From Acidipropionibacterium sp. (GTDB lineage: Bacteria; Actinomycetota; Actinomycetes; Propionibacteriales; Propionibacteriaceae), in NCBI GenBank assembly GCA_022647765.1, contig JALCLH010000010.1, forward strand, positions 62,001 through 126,000: a stretch of DNA of 64,000 nucleotides, written 5' to 3'. Below the pieces are notes generated by a model. It saw nothing but the letters and a program-made list of their open reading frames with translations. It was not told the DNA's origin and did no database searches. Of this stretch, positions 50,555-60,291 are shown in pieces. Each line of letters opens with the position of its first letter. Within the stretch, counting starts at the first letter, position 1. The translations under genes were made by a program, and so were the position numbers.

Positions 50555-51850
50555 TTCTTGATGCGCTTCAGTTCGCTCTGAGCGGTCTTCTGGACCCCCG
50601 CGAACTCGCTCTTCGCGTCGGCCTTCTTCTTGACGACATTGGTGAGCGCCGCGTTGAAGGAGTCAGAGATGGTGCTGGTCCACAGCAGCCCGGAGGCATG
50701 ACCCAGCTTGTCCACGAAATCGGCCGGCCTCCTTGCCGGCGCCCGACGAGATCTGCGAGGCCTGGCTCACCAGTGCGGGCTGGGCGGGGATGTGGGTGCC
50801 GAAGGAGTTGGCGAAGTCGACCTGCTTGTCGGTCTGGTCGATCCACAGCCACTTGATGTAGTCCTTGGCCACCGCGACGTTGTTGTTGGTCCCCTTGGCC
50901 GCGGCGCAGGAGCCGTAGGCGCCGAAGGGCACGGCCTGGCGGCCCGACGAGCCGATGGAGGGGAAGGGCAGCACGCCGAAGTCGTCGCCCCACTTCTTCT
51001 TGATGTCGTTGAGGGCCCACAGGCCGGTCCACTGCATGGCGGTCTCGCCGTTGACGAAGGGGGAGCCGTCGAACCAGTCCTTGGAGGCGCTGGTGAGCAG
51101 TGCCCCGGAGTTGTAGAAGTCCCGATAGGCGTTGACGGCGTCGAAGAAGTTCGACTCGATGAAGCCCAGACCGCTGTCGTCGCTGTTGAGCTGCTCGAAG
51201 CCGGAGCTCCAGATGAGCATATTCGCCAGGACGCCCAGTCCGCCGTCATTGCCGGCGAAGAAGCCGCCCATCTTGTCGGTCTTGACGGCCTTGGCCGCGG
51301 CGACCAGGTCGGCGAAGGTCTTCGGCGGCTCGACCTTGGCCTTCTCCAGCACCGACTTGCGGTAGTAGAGCATCTGCATGTCGACCACCTGGGGAACGGC
51401 CCAGATCTTGCCCTGGTAGGTCATTCGGTCGAGCACCGGCTTGGAGAACTTGCTGGTATCGGCTCCGACGGTGTCGGTGAGGTCGACGACCTGGCCCTTC
51501 TGGATCATGTCCAGGGTGGCCCCGTTCTCGGACTCGAAGACGTCGGGGACGCCGTTGCCCGACAGCAGGGTGGTGGCCAGCAGGGTCATGTAGTCGGTGC
51601 CAAGATTCCACTTGACGGTGACGTCGGCTCCCTTGAAGGCCTTCGCGTAGCGCTCGACGGCCTCCTTGGTACCCTTCTCGCCGTACTCGTGGTACCACTG
51701 GAGCAGTTTGCCGGTCCCCGAGGCGCCGGCCGAGGGGGCGGAGCTCGATCCGGTGGCCACCCCACCGGAGTTCGAGCCGCAGGCGGACAGCACGGCGGCT
51801 GTGGCGAGGCCGGTCGCGGCTCCGAAGAAATGACGTCGAGAGAAGTTCAT
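50551..51850 (-). CDS. Sugar ABC importer, Tat-exported solute-binding lipoprotein (one frameshift)
   Basis: About 433 aa, SBP family 1. The N-terminus MNFSRRHFFGAATGLATAAVLSAC has a twin-arginine motif (SRRHFF) and lipobox LSAC (C24), so it is probably a Tat-exported lipoprotein. Body features: WKWNLGTDY-like VTVKWNLGTDYMTLLATTLL, PDVFES and FVNGETAMQWTGLW. The frame breaks at about 50722-50728 and ends in ADFVDKLGHASGLLW ... SELKRIKK at 50551. It lies 24 nt from the divergent hemW start. The sugar is not predictable. Confidence 0.88.
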
Positions 51851-51874
51851 GAACGGCAGTTTAGGGCCGCGAAC

Positions 51875-53095
51875 GTGACCTTTCACCCACTGGACACGGT
51901 CGCATCGGGCGCGGTCGCCGGCAGCGGCCCGGCGCGGCCGTTCGGCGTCTATCTTCATGTGCCGTTCTGCGCGGCGCGCTGCGGATACTGCGATTTCAAC
52001 ACCTATCTGCTGTCGAGCCAGGGGCCGGACGCCGTCCAGCGCTATCTCGCTGCCGCTCACGGCGAGATCGAGGCCGCCGCCTCCGCGATGGCCTCGCGCG
52101 GCATGGCACCGCCGCCGGCGTCCACCGTCTTCTTCGGGGGAGGGACGCCGACCATGCTCGCCCCCGATCAGCTCGGCGGGCTGGTCGCGCACGTCCGGCA
52201 GGTCTGGGGGCTGGACGCCGGGGCCGAGGTGACCACCGAGGCCAATCCGGAGACTCTATCGGCCGAGGTGCTCGACGGGCTGCTGGAGGCCGGGATCAAC
52301 CGGCTGTCGATCGGCATGCAGTCCGCCGACCGGGGCGTCCTGACCCTGCTGGACCGCGTCCATACCCCGGGAAGGGCGGTGGAGATGGCCCGGCTGGCCC
52401 GCCGCCGCGGGTTCGACGACATCTCCCTGGATCTCATCTTCGGCACGCCGGGGGAGGGTGTCGGCTCCTGGCGCACCAGCCTCGAGACGGCTCTCGGCGC
52501 CGATCCCGACCACATCTCGGCCTACTCGCTGATCGTCGAGGAGGGCACCCGGCTGGCGGCCCGGATCCGTCGCGGCGAGGTGCCGATGACCGATGAGGAC
52601 GATCTGGCCGACAAGTACCTGGTCACCGAGGAGATCCTCACCGGCGCCGGTTTCGTCAACTACGAGGTGTCCAACTGGGCCCGGCCCTCCACCGGTGCCG
52701 ACGGCGTCGTCGATCTGCATCGCGCAGAGCACAACATGGGCTACTGGCTGGGACACGACTGGTGGGGGATCGGGCCGGGCGCCCACTCCCACCTGGCCGA
52801 CGTCCGCTGGTGGAATGTCAAGGCCCCGCGGCACTACGACGAGATGGTCGAGGCCGGGGAGCTGCCGGTCGACGACGGGGAGGTGCTTGGAGAGGTGGAG
52901 CGCCACGAGGAGACGGTATTGCTGAGACTGCGGCTGGCCGACGGGCTGCCGCTGGCGGAGCTGTCCGGGGACGAGCTCGGGCGGGCGCGCCGGGTGGCCG
53001 ATGAGGGGCTGGGAGAGGAGTCCGGCGGGATGCTGCGGCTCAATCTGAGGGGGCGTCTGCTGGCCGACCGGGTGATCACCGATCTGCTGGTGTGA
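51875..53095 (+). CDS. hemW: HemW-type radical SAM heme chaperone
   Basis: A 406-aa radical SAM protein. The cluster motif C32-x3-C36-x2-C39 (FCAARCGYCDFNTY), which has the HemW/HemN spacing, is followed by FFGGGTPTML, TTEANPETL, RLSIGMQS and ISLDLIFGTPGE. HemW transfers heme rather than oxidising coproporphyrinogen. GTG 51875 is the most upstream plausible start and leaves only 24 nt to the divergent gene; the 389-codon upstream extension is a shadow. It has the C-terminal HemN domain. Confidence 0.88.
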   Translation: MTFHPLDTVASGAVAGSGPARPFGVYLHVPFCAARCGYCDFNTYLLSSQGPDAVQRYLAAAHGEIEAAASAMASRGMAPPPASTVFFGGGTPTMLAPDQLGGLVAHVRQVWGLDAGAEVTTEANPETLSAEVLDGLLEAGINRLSIGMQSADRGVLTLLDRVHTPGRAVEMARLARRRGFDDISLDLIFGTPGEGVGSWRTSLETALGADPDHISAYSLIVEEGTRLAARIRRGEVPMTDEDDLADKYLVTEEILTGAGFVNYEVSNWARPSTGADGVVDLHRAEHNMGYWLGHDWWGIGPGAHSHLADVRWWNVKAPRHYDEMVEAGELPVDDGEVLGEVERHEETVLLRLRLADGLPLAELSGDELGRARRVADEGLGEESGGMLRLNLRGRLLADRVITDLLV

Positions 53096-53166
53096 GAATC
53101 CTGTGATCACGGCATGACTTCGGGTGTCCTCGGCGCTGCCCTCCGGAATTGTCGGTGGCAGCTCAT

Positions 53167-54036
53167 ATGGTGGAGATCATGGTTGACCGTTACAGCACTG
53201 ACGTTCTGTCCCTGGGCTGGCAGCAGCAGGGGCGCAGGAAGAGCGTCGACGTCCCCTTGAGGATGGACCTCGTCGTCGAGGACCCGTCGACCGGATATGT
53301 CGGTGCCGTCACCGGCTGGGAGAACGGCCTGGTGATCCTTGAGGACCGGCGCGGCGCGCAGCGGGCCTTCCCGGTGGGAGCCGGGTTCTGGATCGACGGT
53401 CAGCCGGTCAATCTGTGCATTCCGCCGCGCCAGGGCAGCGCCCGGCGTCAGCACACCGCCTCGGGATCGCTGGTCGGCCCCGAGCACGAGGCGGCCAAGG
53501 TGGCCCTGCCCAGCCGGATCTACGTCGAGGGGCGTCACGACGCCGAACTGGTCGAGAAGATCTGGGGGAGCGACCTTCGCCATGTCGGGGTGGTCGTGGA
53601 GTACATGGGCGGGATGGACGATCTGGTCGGGATCGTCGCGGAGTTCCAGCCCGGCCCGGGGCATCGGCTCGGGGTGCTGATCGATCACCTGGTGGCCGGC
53701 ACCAAGGAGTCGAGGGTCGCCGCGCAGGTGGCCAAGGGCGGCTACGGCGACCATGTGATGATCACCGGGCACCGGTTCATCGACATCTGGCAGGCGATCA
53801 AGCCCGAGCGGATCGGCCGGAAGGCCTGGCCCGCCGTGCCGATGGATGAGGACTTCAAGCTCGGCACCCTCAAGCGGCTGGGGCTGCCGCACGAGTCGCA
53901 GTCCGACGTCGGCAAGGCCTGGCAGGCGATGCTGGCCCGGGTGCGCGACTGGCACGATCTGGATCCGCGGTTCAACACCGAGATGGAGCGGCTCATCGAC
54001 TTCGTCACCGCCGACCACCTGGAGCAGGTGGGATGA
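53167..54036 (+). CDS. DUF3097 protein
   Basis: A 289-aa cytoplasmic protein (ATG 53167; 53179 also possible). It matches the actinobacterial DUF3097 family: MVDRYSTDVLSLGW at the start, PSRIYVEGRHDAELVEKIWG in the middle and VMITGHRFIDIWQAIKP. The IYVEGRHDAELV stretch resembles a Toprim-like nucleotide-binding motif; function unknown. It overlaps the next gene by 4 nt. Confidence 0.8.
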   Translation: MVEIMVDRYSTDVLSLGWQQQGRRKSVDVPLRMDLVVEDPSTGYVGAVTGWENGLVILEDRRGAQRAFPVGAGFWIDGQPVNLCIPPRQGSARRQHTASGSLVGPEHEAAKVALPSRIYVEGRHDAELVEKIWGSDLRHVGVVVEYMGGMDDLVGIVAEFQPGPGHRLGVLIDHLVAGTKESRVAAQVAKGGYGDHVMITGHRFIDIWQAIKPERIGRKAWPAVPMDEDFKLGTLKRLGLPHESQSDVGKAWQAMLARVRDWHDLDPRFNTEMERLIDFVTADHLEQVG

Positions 54037-54860
54037 CTGAGGGTGCTCGGGTGAGTGGGATGCGCGGGGCCGTCGAGCTGTCCACCGAGGAGGTTGCCGA
54101 TCTCATCCGGGAGGTGACTCGGACGATCGTCGAGCCCCGTTTCGGTGAGTTGCGGCCCGACCAGATCCACGAGAAGTCGCACCCCGGGGATCTGGTGACC
54201 GACGCCGACCGGCAGGCCGAGCGCGCCCTGTCGGCGGCGCTGGGTCGGCGCACCGGAGCCGTGGTGGTGGGCGAGGAGGCGGCATTCGCCGATCCCGGCA
54301 TTCTGGACGCCCTTCCGGGAGCCGAGCAGGCCTGGGTGATCGACCCCATCGACGGCACCGCGAATTTCGTCAAGGGCTCCGAGGACCACGCCGTGATGCT
54401 GGCGGAGGTGAGGTCCGGGCAGACGGTTCGCGGCTGGATCTGGCAGCCCCGCTACAACCGGATGTTCATTGCGGAGCACGGTGCTGGTGTGCGGTGCGAC
54501 GGCGCTCGGATCACCCGCATGCCGTCCGGGGATCCGGTGGTGGCCGCCACCACGCACAAGCGTCTTCGGACGGCAGTGGCGCCCGGGGGCGGTCCCGGTC
54601 TGGAGTGGACCTGGTCGCGCTGGTGCTGCGGGGTCGACTATCCGCGGGTGTGCACCGGCGAGGTCGACGCCACGGTGTACGTCCACTCCCATCCTTGGGA
54701 TCATCTGCCCGGGGCCCTCATGCTGCGAGAGTTGGGTGGGGTGGTGCGCAGCGTCGACGGCACCGACTATGGAATGTCCGAGATCCCGCACCAGCTCCTG
54801 GTGGCCGCGGGGGACGAGCAGGCCTACCAGACCGTTGCCGAGGCCCTTCGGGGGATGTGA
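54033..54860 (+). CDS. Inositol monophosphatase-family phosphatase
   Basis: A 275-aa Mg-dependent phosphatase. The metal site is VVGEEAAF, then DPIDGTANFVKGSED and the C-terminal WDHLPGALMLRELGG (WDxxxG). The family includes inositol-1-phosphatase, histidinol-phosphatase HisN and CysQ, and the sequence does not settle which. ATG 54033 overlaps the DUF3097 stop. Convergent with an MBL-fold gene. Confidence 0.87.
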   Translation: MTEGARVSGMRGAVELSTEEVADLIREVTRTIVEPRFGELRPDQIHEKSHPGDLVTDADRQAERALSAALGRRTGAVVVGEEAAFADPGILDALPGAEQAWVIDPIDGTANFVKGSEDHAVMLAEVRSGQTVRGWIWQPRYNRMFIAEHGAGVRCDGARITRMPSGDPVVAATTHKRLRTAVAPGGGPGLEWTWSRWCCGVDYPRVCTGEVDATVYVHSHPWDHLPGALMLRELGGVVRSVDGTDYGMSEIPHQLLVAAGDEQAYQTVAEALRGM

Positions 54861-55004
54861 GGGCTGTCTTCGCTGGATCACCATGGCGGCTCTTGCGCGG
54901 GATGAGCGGGAAAATCCTGCAGGAAATCACTCCAGCCTCGCCGTCCCGCTGCCCTGGCCGGGCCGGATCATGGCGAGGCGGGAGTGAAATCCATCCGGGT
55001 ATCA

Positions 55005-55073
55005 GACGAGGCGCCCCTTCCTCCACGAGACGCCCGTTGCATGAGGCGCCTCGTGGAGGAAGGGGCGCCTCGT
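55005..55073 (+). repeat. Palindromic intergenic repeat, copy 5
   Basis: Same 5' and 3' ends (CGAGGCGCC and complement) with a changed loop (CGTTGCATGAG). It lies between the convergent phosphatase and MBL-fold genes. The flanking gap 54861-55152 otherwise holds only the hairpin at 55111. Confidence 0.9.
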
Positions 55074-55110
55074 GGGGAAATGGTGTGGTGGACCAGGAGC
55101 TGCGGTCTGA

Positions 55111-55131
55111 CAGATGCTGTGGCAGCATCTG
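55111..55131. terminator. Short hairpin between convergent genes
   Basis: CAGATGCTG and CAGCATCTG form a perfect 9-bp stem with a 3-nt loop, 22 nt after the MBL-fold stop on its strand. It could terminate that gene. Confidence 0.45.
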
Positions 55132-55152
55132 GCGTCCCCAGCGACTTGCGGA

Positions 55153-56049
55153 CTACCGCTTCGACAGGGGGAGCAGGTTCTTTCGGGTGATTCCCCGGGC
55201 GGCCAGTTGATCGGCTATCCGGGGGATCCAGTCCGCCATCGTCTCCGGTGAGAACGGCCACTCGCGGGAGGACTGGATCTTCTCGACCGGGGTGCCGGCC
55301 TCCATCTCCTCGCGGACCTGGTCGACGCACTGGCTGATCCGGGCGTTCTGGTCCATCAGGGCGTGGCCGTCGACCGGGTCACCGTGACCCAGGATATACC
55401 GTCCCTTCCCGTCGGTCGCGCTGATCACCGAGGAGATGGCCGACGGCCAGTTCCAGAAGTCGGTGGACTCGTCGGCCTGCGGGTCTCCCGACGTCTCCAC
55501 CAGATCACCGACGAAGGTGACCTCCTCCTCGGGGATCCGGATCACCAGGTCCCCGTCGGTGTGCCCAGCACCCGGATACACCACCTCGGCGGCCAGCCCG
55601 CCCAGGTCGATGTACGCCAGCAGCGAGGTCGGATGGGCAATAGCGGGGGCGTCCGCCAGCCGGGCCAGCGCCGCCCGGTGCATCCACACTTGGACGCCAT
55701 CAGCGTCACCCTCGCCGGCTCCAGGCTTCTTCGCCCCGACCAGCCCCGCCAGCCCGCCGCAGTGGTCGTCGTGATGATGGGTCACCACCACCCGATCCAC
55801 CGGACGCCCCAGCGCCCGGGCGGCCGCCATCGACAGCGCAGCCCCCTGCTGGGGCGTCGAACCGGTGTCGATCAGCAGCAGATGATCCTCACCGATCACC
55901 AGACCGCAGGTCACCGCGCACGGCTCGAGCCGCGTCGTCCATACCCTGGCGGTCAGCGGCGACCAGACGATCGCGGCGTCGTCGCCCGAGGAAATCCCGG
56001 TTCCCGCAAATTGATCCGTGGCAGCAAGCCTCTCCATGGTGGCAAGCAT
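55153..56049 (-). CDS. MBL-fold metallo-hydrolase
   Basis: A 298-aa metallo-beta-lactamase-fold protein. Metal motif HxHxDH in VTHHHDDHCGG, other ligands in GAGHTDGDLVI, FVGDLVE and ILGHGDPVDG. The fold covers most of the protein, with a C-terminal helix pair. Substrate unknown; resembles cyclase/hydrolase-type proteins acting on small molecules. Starts at 56049 or 56037 are both possible. Confidence 0.82.
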   Translation of the reverse strand: MLATMERLAATDQFAGTGISSGDDAAIVWSPLTARVWTTRLEPCAVTCGLVIGEDHLLLIDTGSTPQQGAALSMAAARALGRPVDRVVVTHHHDDHCGGLAGLVGAKKPGAGEGDADGVQVWMHRAALARLADAPAIAHPTSLLAYIDLGGLAAEVVYPGAGHTDGDLVIRIPEEEVTFVGDLVETSGDPQADESTDFWNWPSAISSVISATDGKGRYILGHGDPVDGHALMDQNARISQCVDQVREEMEAGTPVEKIQSSREWPFSPETMADWIPRIADQLAARGITRKNLLPLSKR

Positions 56050-56178
56050 GGCACGCGGAGTTGGTGGGGACGGGGCAGGGCTGAGCCGAGACGGGCAGGC
56101 CGGCTGACCAGGACAGGGCAGGTAGAGAGGGCAGGCAGAGACAGCGCAGATAGGGACAGCCCGGCGTCCCGCGATAGA

Positions 56179-56205
56179 CTGGCACTCAACGTCCCGGAGT
56201 GCCAG
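56179..56205 (+). promoter_or_regulatory. CIRCE operator upstream of hrcA
   Basis: CTGGCACTC-N9-GAGTGCCAG, the canonical HrcA-binding inverted repeat with perfect 9-bp arms, 32 nt before the hrcA start. It implies autoregulated heat-shock control of hrcA-dnaJ. Confidence 0.95.
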
Positions 56206-56237
56206 AATCGTCGCATCCCGGGGGTGAGGAGGGAATT

Positions 56238-57257
56238 GTGCTCGACGACCGGAAGCTCGACGTGCTCAAGGCCATCGTCACCGACTACGTGTCGAGCAAG
56301 GAGCCGGTGGGCTCCAAGGCACTGGTGGAGCGCCACGGACTGCGCGTCTCGCCGGCCACGGTGCGCAACGACATGGCGGTGCTGGAGGAGGAGGGGTACA
56401 TCACCCATCCGCACACCAGCGCCGGGCGAATCCCCACCGACAAGGGCTATCGCCTGTTCGTCGACCGGATCGCCACCGTCAAGCCGCTGTCGGCCCCGGA
56501 GCGCCGGGCCATCATGAGCTTCATGAACGGCGCCGTCGACATCGACGACATCGTCACTCGCACCGTCCGGCTGCTCGCCCAGATCACCCACCAGGTGGCG
56601 ATCATGCAGTACCCGGTGGTCTCCTCGGCGAGCATCCGCCACCTGGAGCTGGTCGGGCTGTCCACCGACCGCGTCCTCATCGTCCTCATCACCTCCAGCG
56701 GCTCGGTCGAGCAGCGCACCCTGGAACTGCCGGGATACACCGAGGAGCTGTTGATGCGGCTTCGCGGCCGGCTCAATCAGCTTCTCATCGGGCGTACCCC
56801 GGCCGAGGCCGCCGACCTCCTCTCGGGCCTCCTTGAGGAGTTCGAGTCGATGGACAGGTCCACCGCCGCCAGCGTCATCGCCGGCGTCCTGGAGATCCTG
56901 GCGACCGACCCGTCGGCCCGGGTGATGGTGGCCGGCGTGCCCAATCTCACCCGGTACGGCCCGAACCTCCAGACCTCGATCCAGCCCGTGCTGGAGGCCC
57001 TCGAGGAGCAGGTGGTGCTGCTGCGCCTGCTCGGCGACGCCACCGCCGAGAGCCCCGGCGACCTCACGGTGAGGATCGGCTCGGAGAACGCCGACGAGAA
57101 CTTCCAGTCGACCTCACTGGTCGTCAGCACCTATGGTGACGACGGCGGCCGGTCCGGACTGGGAGTCGTCGGCCCCACCCTGATGGACTACCCCTCGACG
57201 ATGGCCGCGGTCCGGGCGATCGCCCGGTACGTCGGCAGATTCCTGGCAGAAGGATGA
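56238..57257 (+). CDS. hrcA: Heat-inducible transcriptional repressor HrcA
   Basis: A 339-aa repressor of class I heat-shock genes. The N-terminal winged helix has [21 protein letters not shown] and [18 protein letters not shown], then [18 protein letters not shown], the standard HrcA markers. The GTG start at 56238 follows GAGGAGGG; an ATG at 56199 lies within the CIRCE element and is rejected. dnaJ follows 9 nt after the stop. Confidence 0.96.
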   Translation: MLDDRKLDVLKAIVTDYVSSKEPVGSKALVERHGLRVSPATVRNDMAVLEEEGYITHPHTSAGRIPTDKGYRLFVDRIATVKPLSAPERRAIMSFMNGAVDIDDIVTRTVRLLAQITHQVAIMQYPVVSSASIRHLELVGLSTDRVLIVLITSSGSVEQRTLELPGYTEELLMRLRGRLNQLLIGRTPAEAADLLSGLLEEFESMDRSTAASVIAGVLEILATDPSARVMVAGVPNLTRYGPNLQTSIQPVLEALEEQVVLLRLLGDATAESPGDLTVRIGSENADENFQSTSLVVSTYGDDGGRSGLGVVGPTLMDYPSTMAAVRAIARYVGRFLAEG

Positions 57258-57266
57258 CCGCTTTCA

Positions 57267-58457
57267 ATGAGCACTGATTACTACGAGGTCCTCGGCGTCT
57301 CCCGCGACGCCAGCGCCGACGAGATCAAGAAGGCCTATCGCAAGAAGGCCATGAGGCTGCATCCCGATGTCGCCGGTCCCGGTTCCGAGGAGGCCTTCAA
57401 GGAGGTCCAGGAGGCCTACGAGGTGCTGCAGGACCCGCAGAAGCGGGCCATCTTCGACCGCGGCGGCGACCCGGCCCATCCCGGTGCGGGCGCGGGCGGA
57501 TTCGGGGACGCCGGCTTCTCAGGCGGCGGGTTCGACTTCACCAACCTGGTCGACGCCATGTTCGGCGGCGGCTCGCCATTCGGCGGCGGCGGATCCCAGC
57601 GCGGGCCCAGGTCGCGGGTGCGCCGCGGTCAGGACGCCCTGGTGCGGCTGCGGCTCACCCTCGCCGAGGCGGCTTTCGGCGTCACCAAGCCGCTGGACAT
57701 CGACACCGCGGTGGTCTGTCCGAAGTGCCACGGCAAGGGCGCTCAGGGCGACTCCGAACCGGTCACCTGCAGCACCTGCGACGGTGCCGGCGAGGTCATC
57801 ACCGTGCAGCGGTCCTTCCTCGGCGACATCCGCACCACCCAGCCCTGCCCGACCTGCCGGGGATACGGAACCGTCATCCCCAACCCCTGCCCGGAGTGCT
57901 CCGGGGAGGGCCGGGTGCGCACCTCGCGCACCATCAACGTCAAGATCCCGGCCGGGGTGGACGACGGCAACCGCATCCACCTGGACTCCCAGGGCGAGGT
58001 CGGCCCCGGCGGCGGCCCCGCCGGCGACCTCTACGTCGAGCTGTCGGTGGCCCCCCACGAGGTCTTCCGCCGCGACGGCACCAACCTGGAGATGGCCATC
58101 GAGGTGCCGATGACCGCGGCCGCCCTGGGCACCACCGTGTCGGTGCGCACCCTGGAGGCCGACCGCGAGGACTTCGACGAGGACCAGGCCACCGTCAGCG
58201 TCGAGATCCCGGCCGGCACCCAGTCCGGAGCCCGGATCGTCGTCGAGGGACGCGGCATCCCCCGGCTGCGCGGCGGCGGCCGCGGCGACCTCGGCGTCGC
58301 CCTGCTGGTCAAGACGCCGACCAAGCTGGACAGCCACCAGAAGGAGCTGCTGCGCGAGTTCGCGGCCGCCCGAGGCGAGACCGGCGCGGACGCCTCGGTG
58401 CGCACCTCTGGTTCCAAGGGGGTCTTCTCCCGGCTCAAGGAGGCCTTCGGCGGATGA
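57267..58457 (+). CDS. dnaJ: Chaperone DnaJ (DnaJ2 type)
   Basis: A 396-aa Hsp40 co-chaperone that stimulates DnaK. The J domain (residues 1-65) has HPD (LHPDVAG). A Gly/Phe-rich stretch (about 70-115) follows, then four CxxCxGxG zinc repeats ([32 protein letters not shown]) and the C-terminal substrate domain. Position after hrcA is typical for actinobacteria. It overlaps rsmE by 4 nt. Confidence 0.96.
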   Translation: MSTDYYEVLGVSRDASADEIKKAYRKKAMRLHPDVAGPGSEEAFKEVQEAYEVLQDPQKRAIFDRGGDPAHPGAGAGGFGDAGFSGGGFDFTNLVDAMFGGGSPFGGGGSQRGPRSRVRRGQDALVRLRLTLAEAAFGVTKPLDIDTAVVCPKCHGKGAQGDSEPVTCSTCDGAGEVITVQRSFLGDIRTTQPCPTCRGYGTVIPNPCPECSGEGRVRTSRTINVKIPAGVDDGNRIHLDSQGEVGPGGGPAGDLYVELSVAPHEVFRRDGTNLEMAIEVPMTAAALGTTVSVRTLEADREDFDEDQATVSVEIPAGTQSGARIVVEGRGIPRLRGGGRGDLGVALLVKTPTKLDSHQKELLREFAAARGETGADASVRTSGSKGVFSRLKEAFGG

Positions 58458-59191
58458 GCGATCCCTGCTTCATCGCCGAGATCGGTGACGCCGGTCCCGG
58501 CGATCTGGTGGAGATCACCGGCGCCGAGGGTCATCACGCCGCCGCGGTGCGGCGGATCCGAGTCGAGGAATCGGTCCTGGTGACCGACGGCGCCGGCTCC
58601 GCGGTTCGCGGGCCGGCGGTGAGCGTCGGCAAGAATCTGGTCCAGGTCCGGGTCGTCGAGCGGCTCGCCGCACCGGCCCGGCGGCACCGCTGGGTGGCGG
58701 TCCAGGCGCTCATCAAGGGCCCGCGCGCCGACTCGGTGGTCGAGACCCTCACCGAGCTCGGCGTCGACGAGATCATCGGCTGGCAGGCGTCCCGCTCGAT
58801 CGTGCGGTGGGCCCCGGACAAGCGGGAGAAGGCGCTGGAGAAATGGCGCGCCACCGCACGGGAGGCCACCAAGCAGTCCCGCCGGTTCACCGTCCCGCAG
58901 GTGTCATTCGCCACCACCGCCCAGGTATGCGCCCGGATCGCCGGAGCGCAGGGCGCCTTCGTGCTGCATGAGAGCGCCACCGGCGTCATCCACCCCGCCG
59001 ACCTGCCCGGGGCCGGCGAGGTGGTCATGATCGTCGGCCCCGAGGGCGGTATCAGTCCCGAGGAGCTGGACGCCTTCACCGGCTCCGGCGCGGTGCCGGT
59101 GCTGGTGGCCGACGCCGTGCTGCGCGCCTCCACCGCCCCGGTGGTCGGTCTGGCTCAGCTCCAGGCCCTCGCGGGCCTGGTTCGCGGCTGA
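58454..59191 (+). CDS. rsmE: 16S rRNA (uracil1498-N3)-methyltransferase
   Basis: A 245-aa SPOUT methyltransferase. N-terminal PUA-like domain with [17 protein letters not shown]-binding knot regions are [17 protein letters not shown] and [21 protein letters not shown]. The [11 protein letters not shown] motif is also typical. Translationally coupled to dnaJ (ATGA), a common arrangement. Confidence 0.93.
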   Translation: MSDPCFIAEIGDAGPGDLVEITGAEGHHAAAVRRIRVEESVLVTDGAGSAVRGPAVSVGKNLVQVRVVERLAAPARRHRWVAVQALIKGPRADSVVETLTELGVDEIIGWQASRSIVRWAPDKREKALEKWRATAREATKQSRRFTVPQVSFATTAQVCARIAGAQGAFVLHESATGVIHPADLPGAGEVVMIVGPEGGISPEELDAFTGSGAVPVLVADAVLRASTAPVVGLAQLQALAGLVRG

Positions 59192-59249
59192 GTCACGGCT
59201 CTCCACCCACTGCGAGTCACGGCTCTCTACCAACTGCGAGTCACGGCTC
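59190..59249. repeat. 24-bp tandem repeat across a convergent gene junction
   Basis: GAGTCACGGCTC occurs at 59190, 59214 and 59238 with period 24. The first copy starts in the rsmE stop codon and the third includes the stop of the zinc dehydrogenase gene. Confidence 0.85.
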
Positions 59250-60287
59250 GACGGTGACCTTGATTGCCTCCCCCTTCGCCACGATGTCGAAGGCGTCCAG
59301 CGCATTCTCCAACGGGATGTGCCGGGTGATGAGATCCTTGACCGGCAGCTGACCCGAGGCGATGTACTCCAGCGCCCTCTTGTGCTGCTCGGGGGCCGAG
59401 CCGTTGGCGCCATGGACGTGCAGCTGGCGGTAGTGGATCAGGTTGGAGTCGCAGGTGATGGTCGAGTTGGTCTTCGGCAGGCCGCCGAAGAAGGAGATCC
59501 GGCCGTTGCGGGCGGCCATCGCCAGGGCCTGCTCCTGGGTGATATTGGCCGGAGTCGCGGTAATGACGACGTCCGCGCCGCGCCCATCGGTGAGCTCCAT
59601 CACCTTCGCCACCACGTCCACGCTCGAGCCGTCGATGGTGAGGTCCGGCTTGACGGCGGCCGCCGACATCGCCAGCCGCTCGGCGTTGATGTCGACCATC
59701 GCCACCGTGCCGGCCTTGTAGACGCCGCGCGCGATCCGGGTGTGCATGCAGCCGATCGGCCCGGCGCCGAAGACGACGACGAAATCGCCCTCTTCGATAC
59801 CCAGTATCTCCTGGGCGTTGAGGGCGCAGGCGAAGGGCTCCACGGCGCTGGCCTCGTCGAATCCGACGCCGGCCGGGATCTTGTTGAGGCCGTCCACCGC
59901 GAGCACCTGGCGGGGCACGATCATGTATTCCGCGAAACCGCCGTCGTACTGGTAGCCGACGCTGGTCTGGTTCTCGCAGACCTGCATCCACCCCTTGCGG
60001 CACTCGTGGCACGTCCCGCACGGCACCGCCGCGATGGACTGGACGCCGTCGCCCACTGTCCAGTCGCCGGTCACATCCCTTCCGATCTCCACGATCTCAC
60101 CGGCCACCTCGTGACCCATCGTGGTGGTGCCGGTGATGTTCTGGTGACCGTTCTTGAAGATCTTGACATCGGTGCCGCAGGTCGAACAGTTCTTGACCTT
60201 GATCTTGATCTCGTCGTCCCCGCAGACCGGTTCGGGAATGTCCTCGAGCCGGACATCGCCGGGGGCGTAGAAGCGAAGTGCCTTCAT
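59241..60287 (-). CDS. Zinc-dependent medium-chain dehydrogenase, probably polyol-specific
   Basis: A 348-aa MDR-family enzyme. The catalytic zinc site is NCSTCGTDVKIF and GHEVAG. A structural zinc loop is CGTCHECRKGWMQVC with four cysteines. The cofactor motif is VVFGAGPIGCMH, followed by VDINAERL, which favours NAD(H). It begins 4 nt after the PTS gene end, so the two probably form an operon in which the dehydrogenase oxidises the phosphorylated hexitol/pentitol. The substrate is inferred from context only. Confidence 0.83.
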   Translation of the reverse strand: MKALRFYAPGDVRLEDIPEPVCGDDEIKIKVKNCSTCGTDVKIFKNGHQNITGTTTMGHEVAGEIVEIGRDVTGDWTVGDGVQSIAAVPCGTCHECRKGWMQVCENQTSVGYQYDGGFAEYMIVPRQVLAVDGLNKIPAGVGFDEASAVEPFACALNAQEILGIEEGDFVVVFGAGPIGCMHTRIARGVYKAGTVAMVDINAERLAMSAAAVKPDLTIDGSSVDVVAKVMELTDGRGADVVITATPANITQEQALAMAARNGRISFFGGLPKTNSTITCDSNLIHYRQLHVHGANGSAPEQHKRALEYIASGQLPVKDLITRHIPLENALDAFDIVAKGEAIKVTVEP

Positions 60288-60291
60288 GTTC

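Noticed and set aside
50708-51874. Long N-terminal extension of HemW
   Set aside because: Antisense shadow of the sugar-binding protein gene; the radical SAM domain begins soon after GTG 51875.
56199-56237. Upstream ATG start for hrcA
   Set aside because: It lies inside the CIRCE operator; GTG 56238 has a strong ribosome-binding site and starts the conserved domain.
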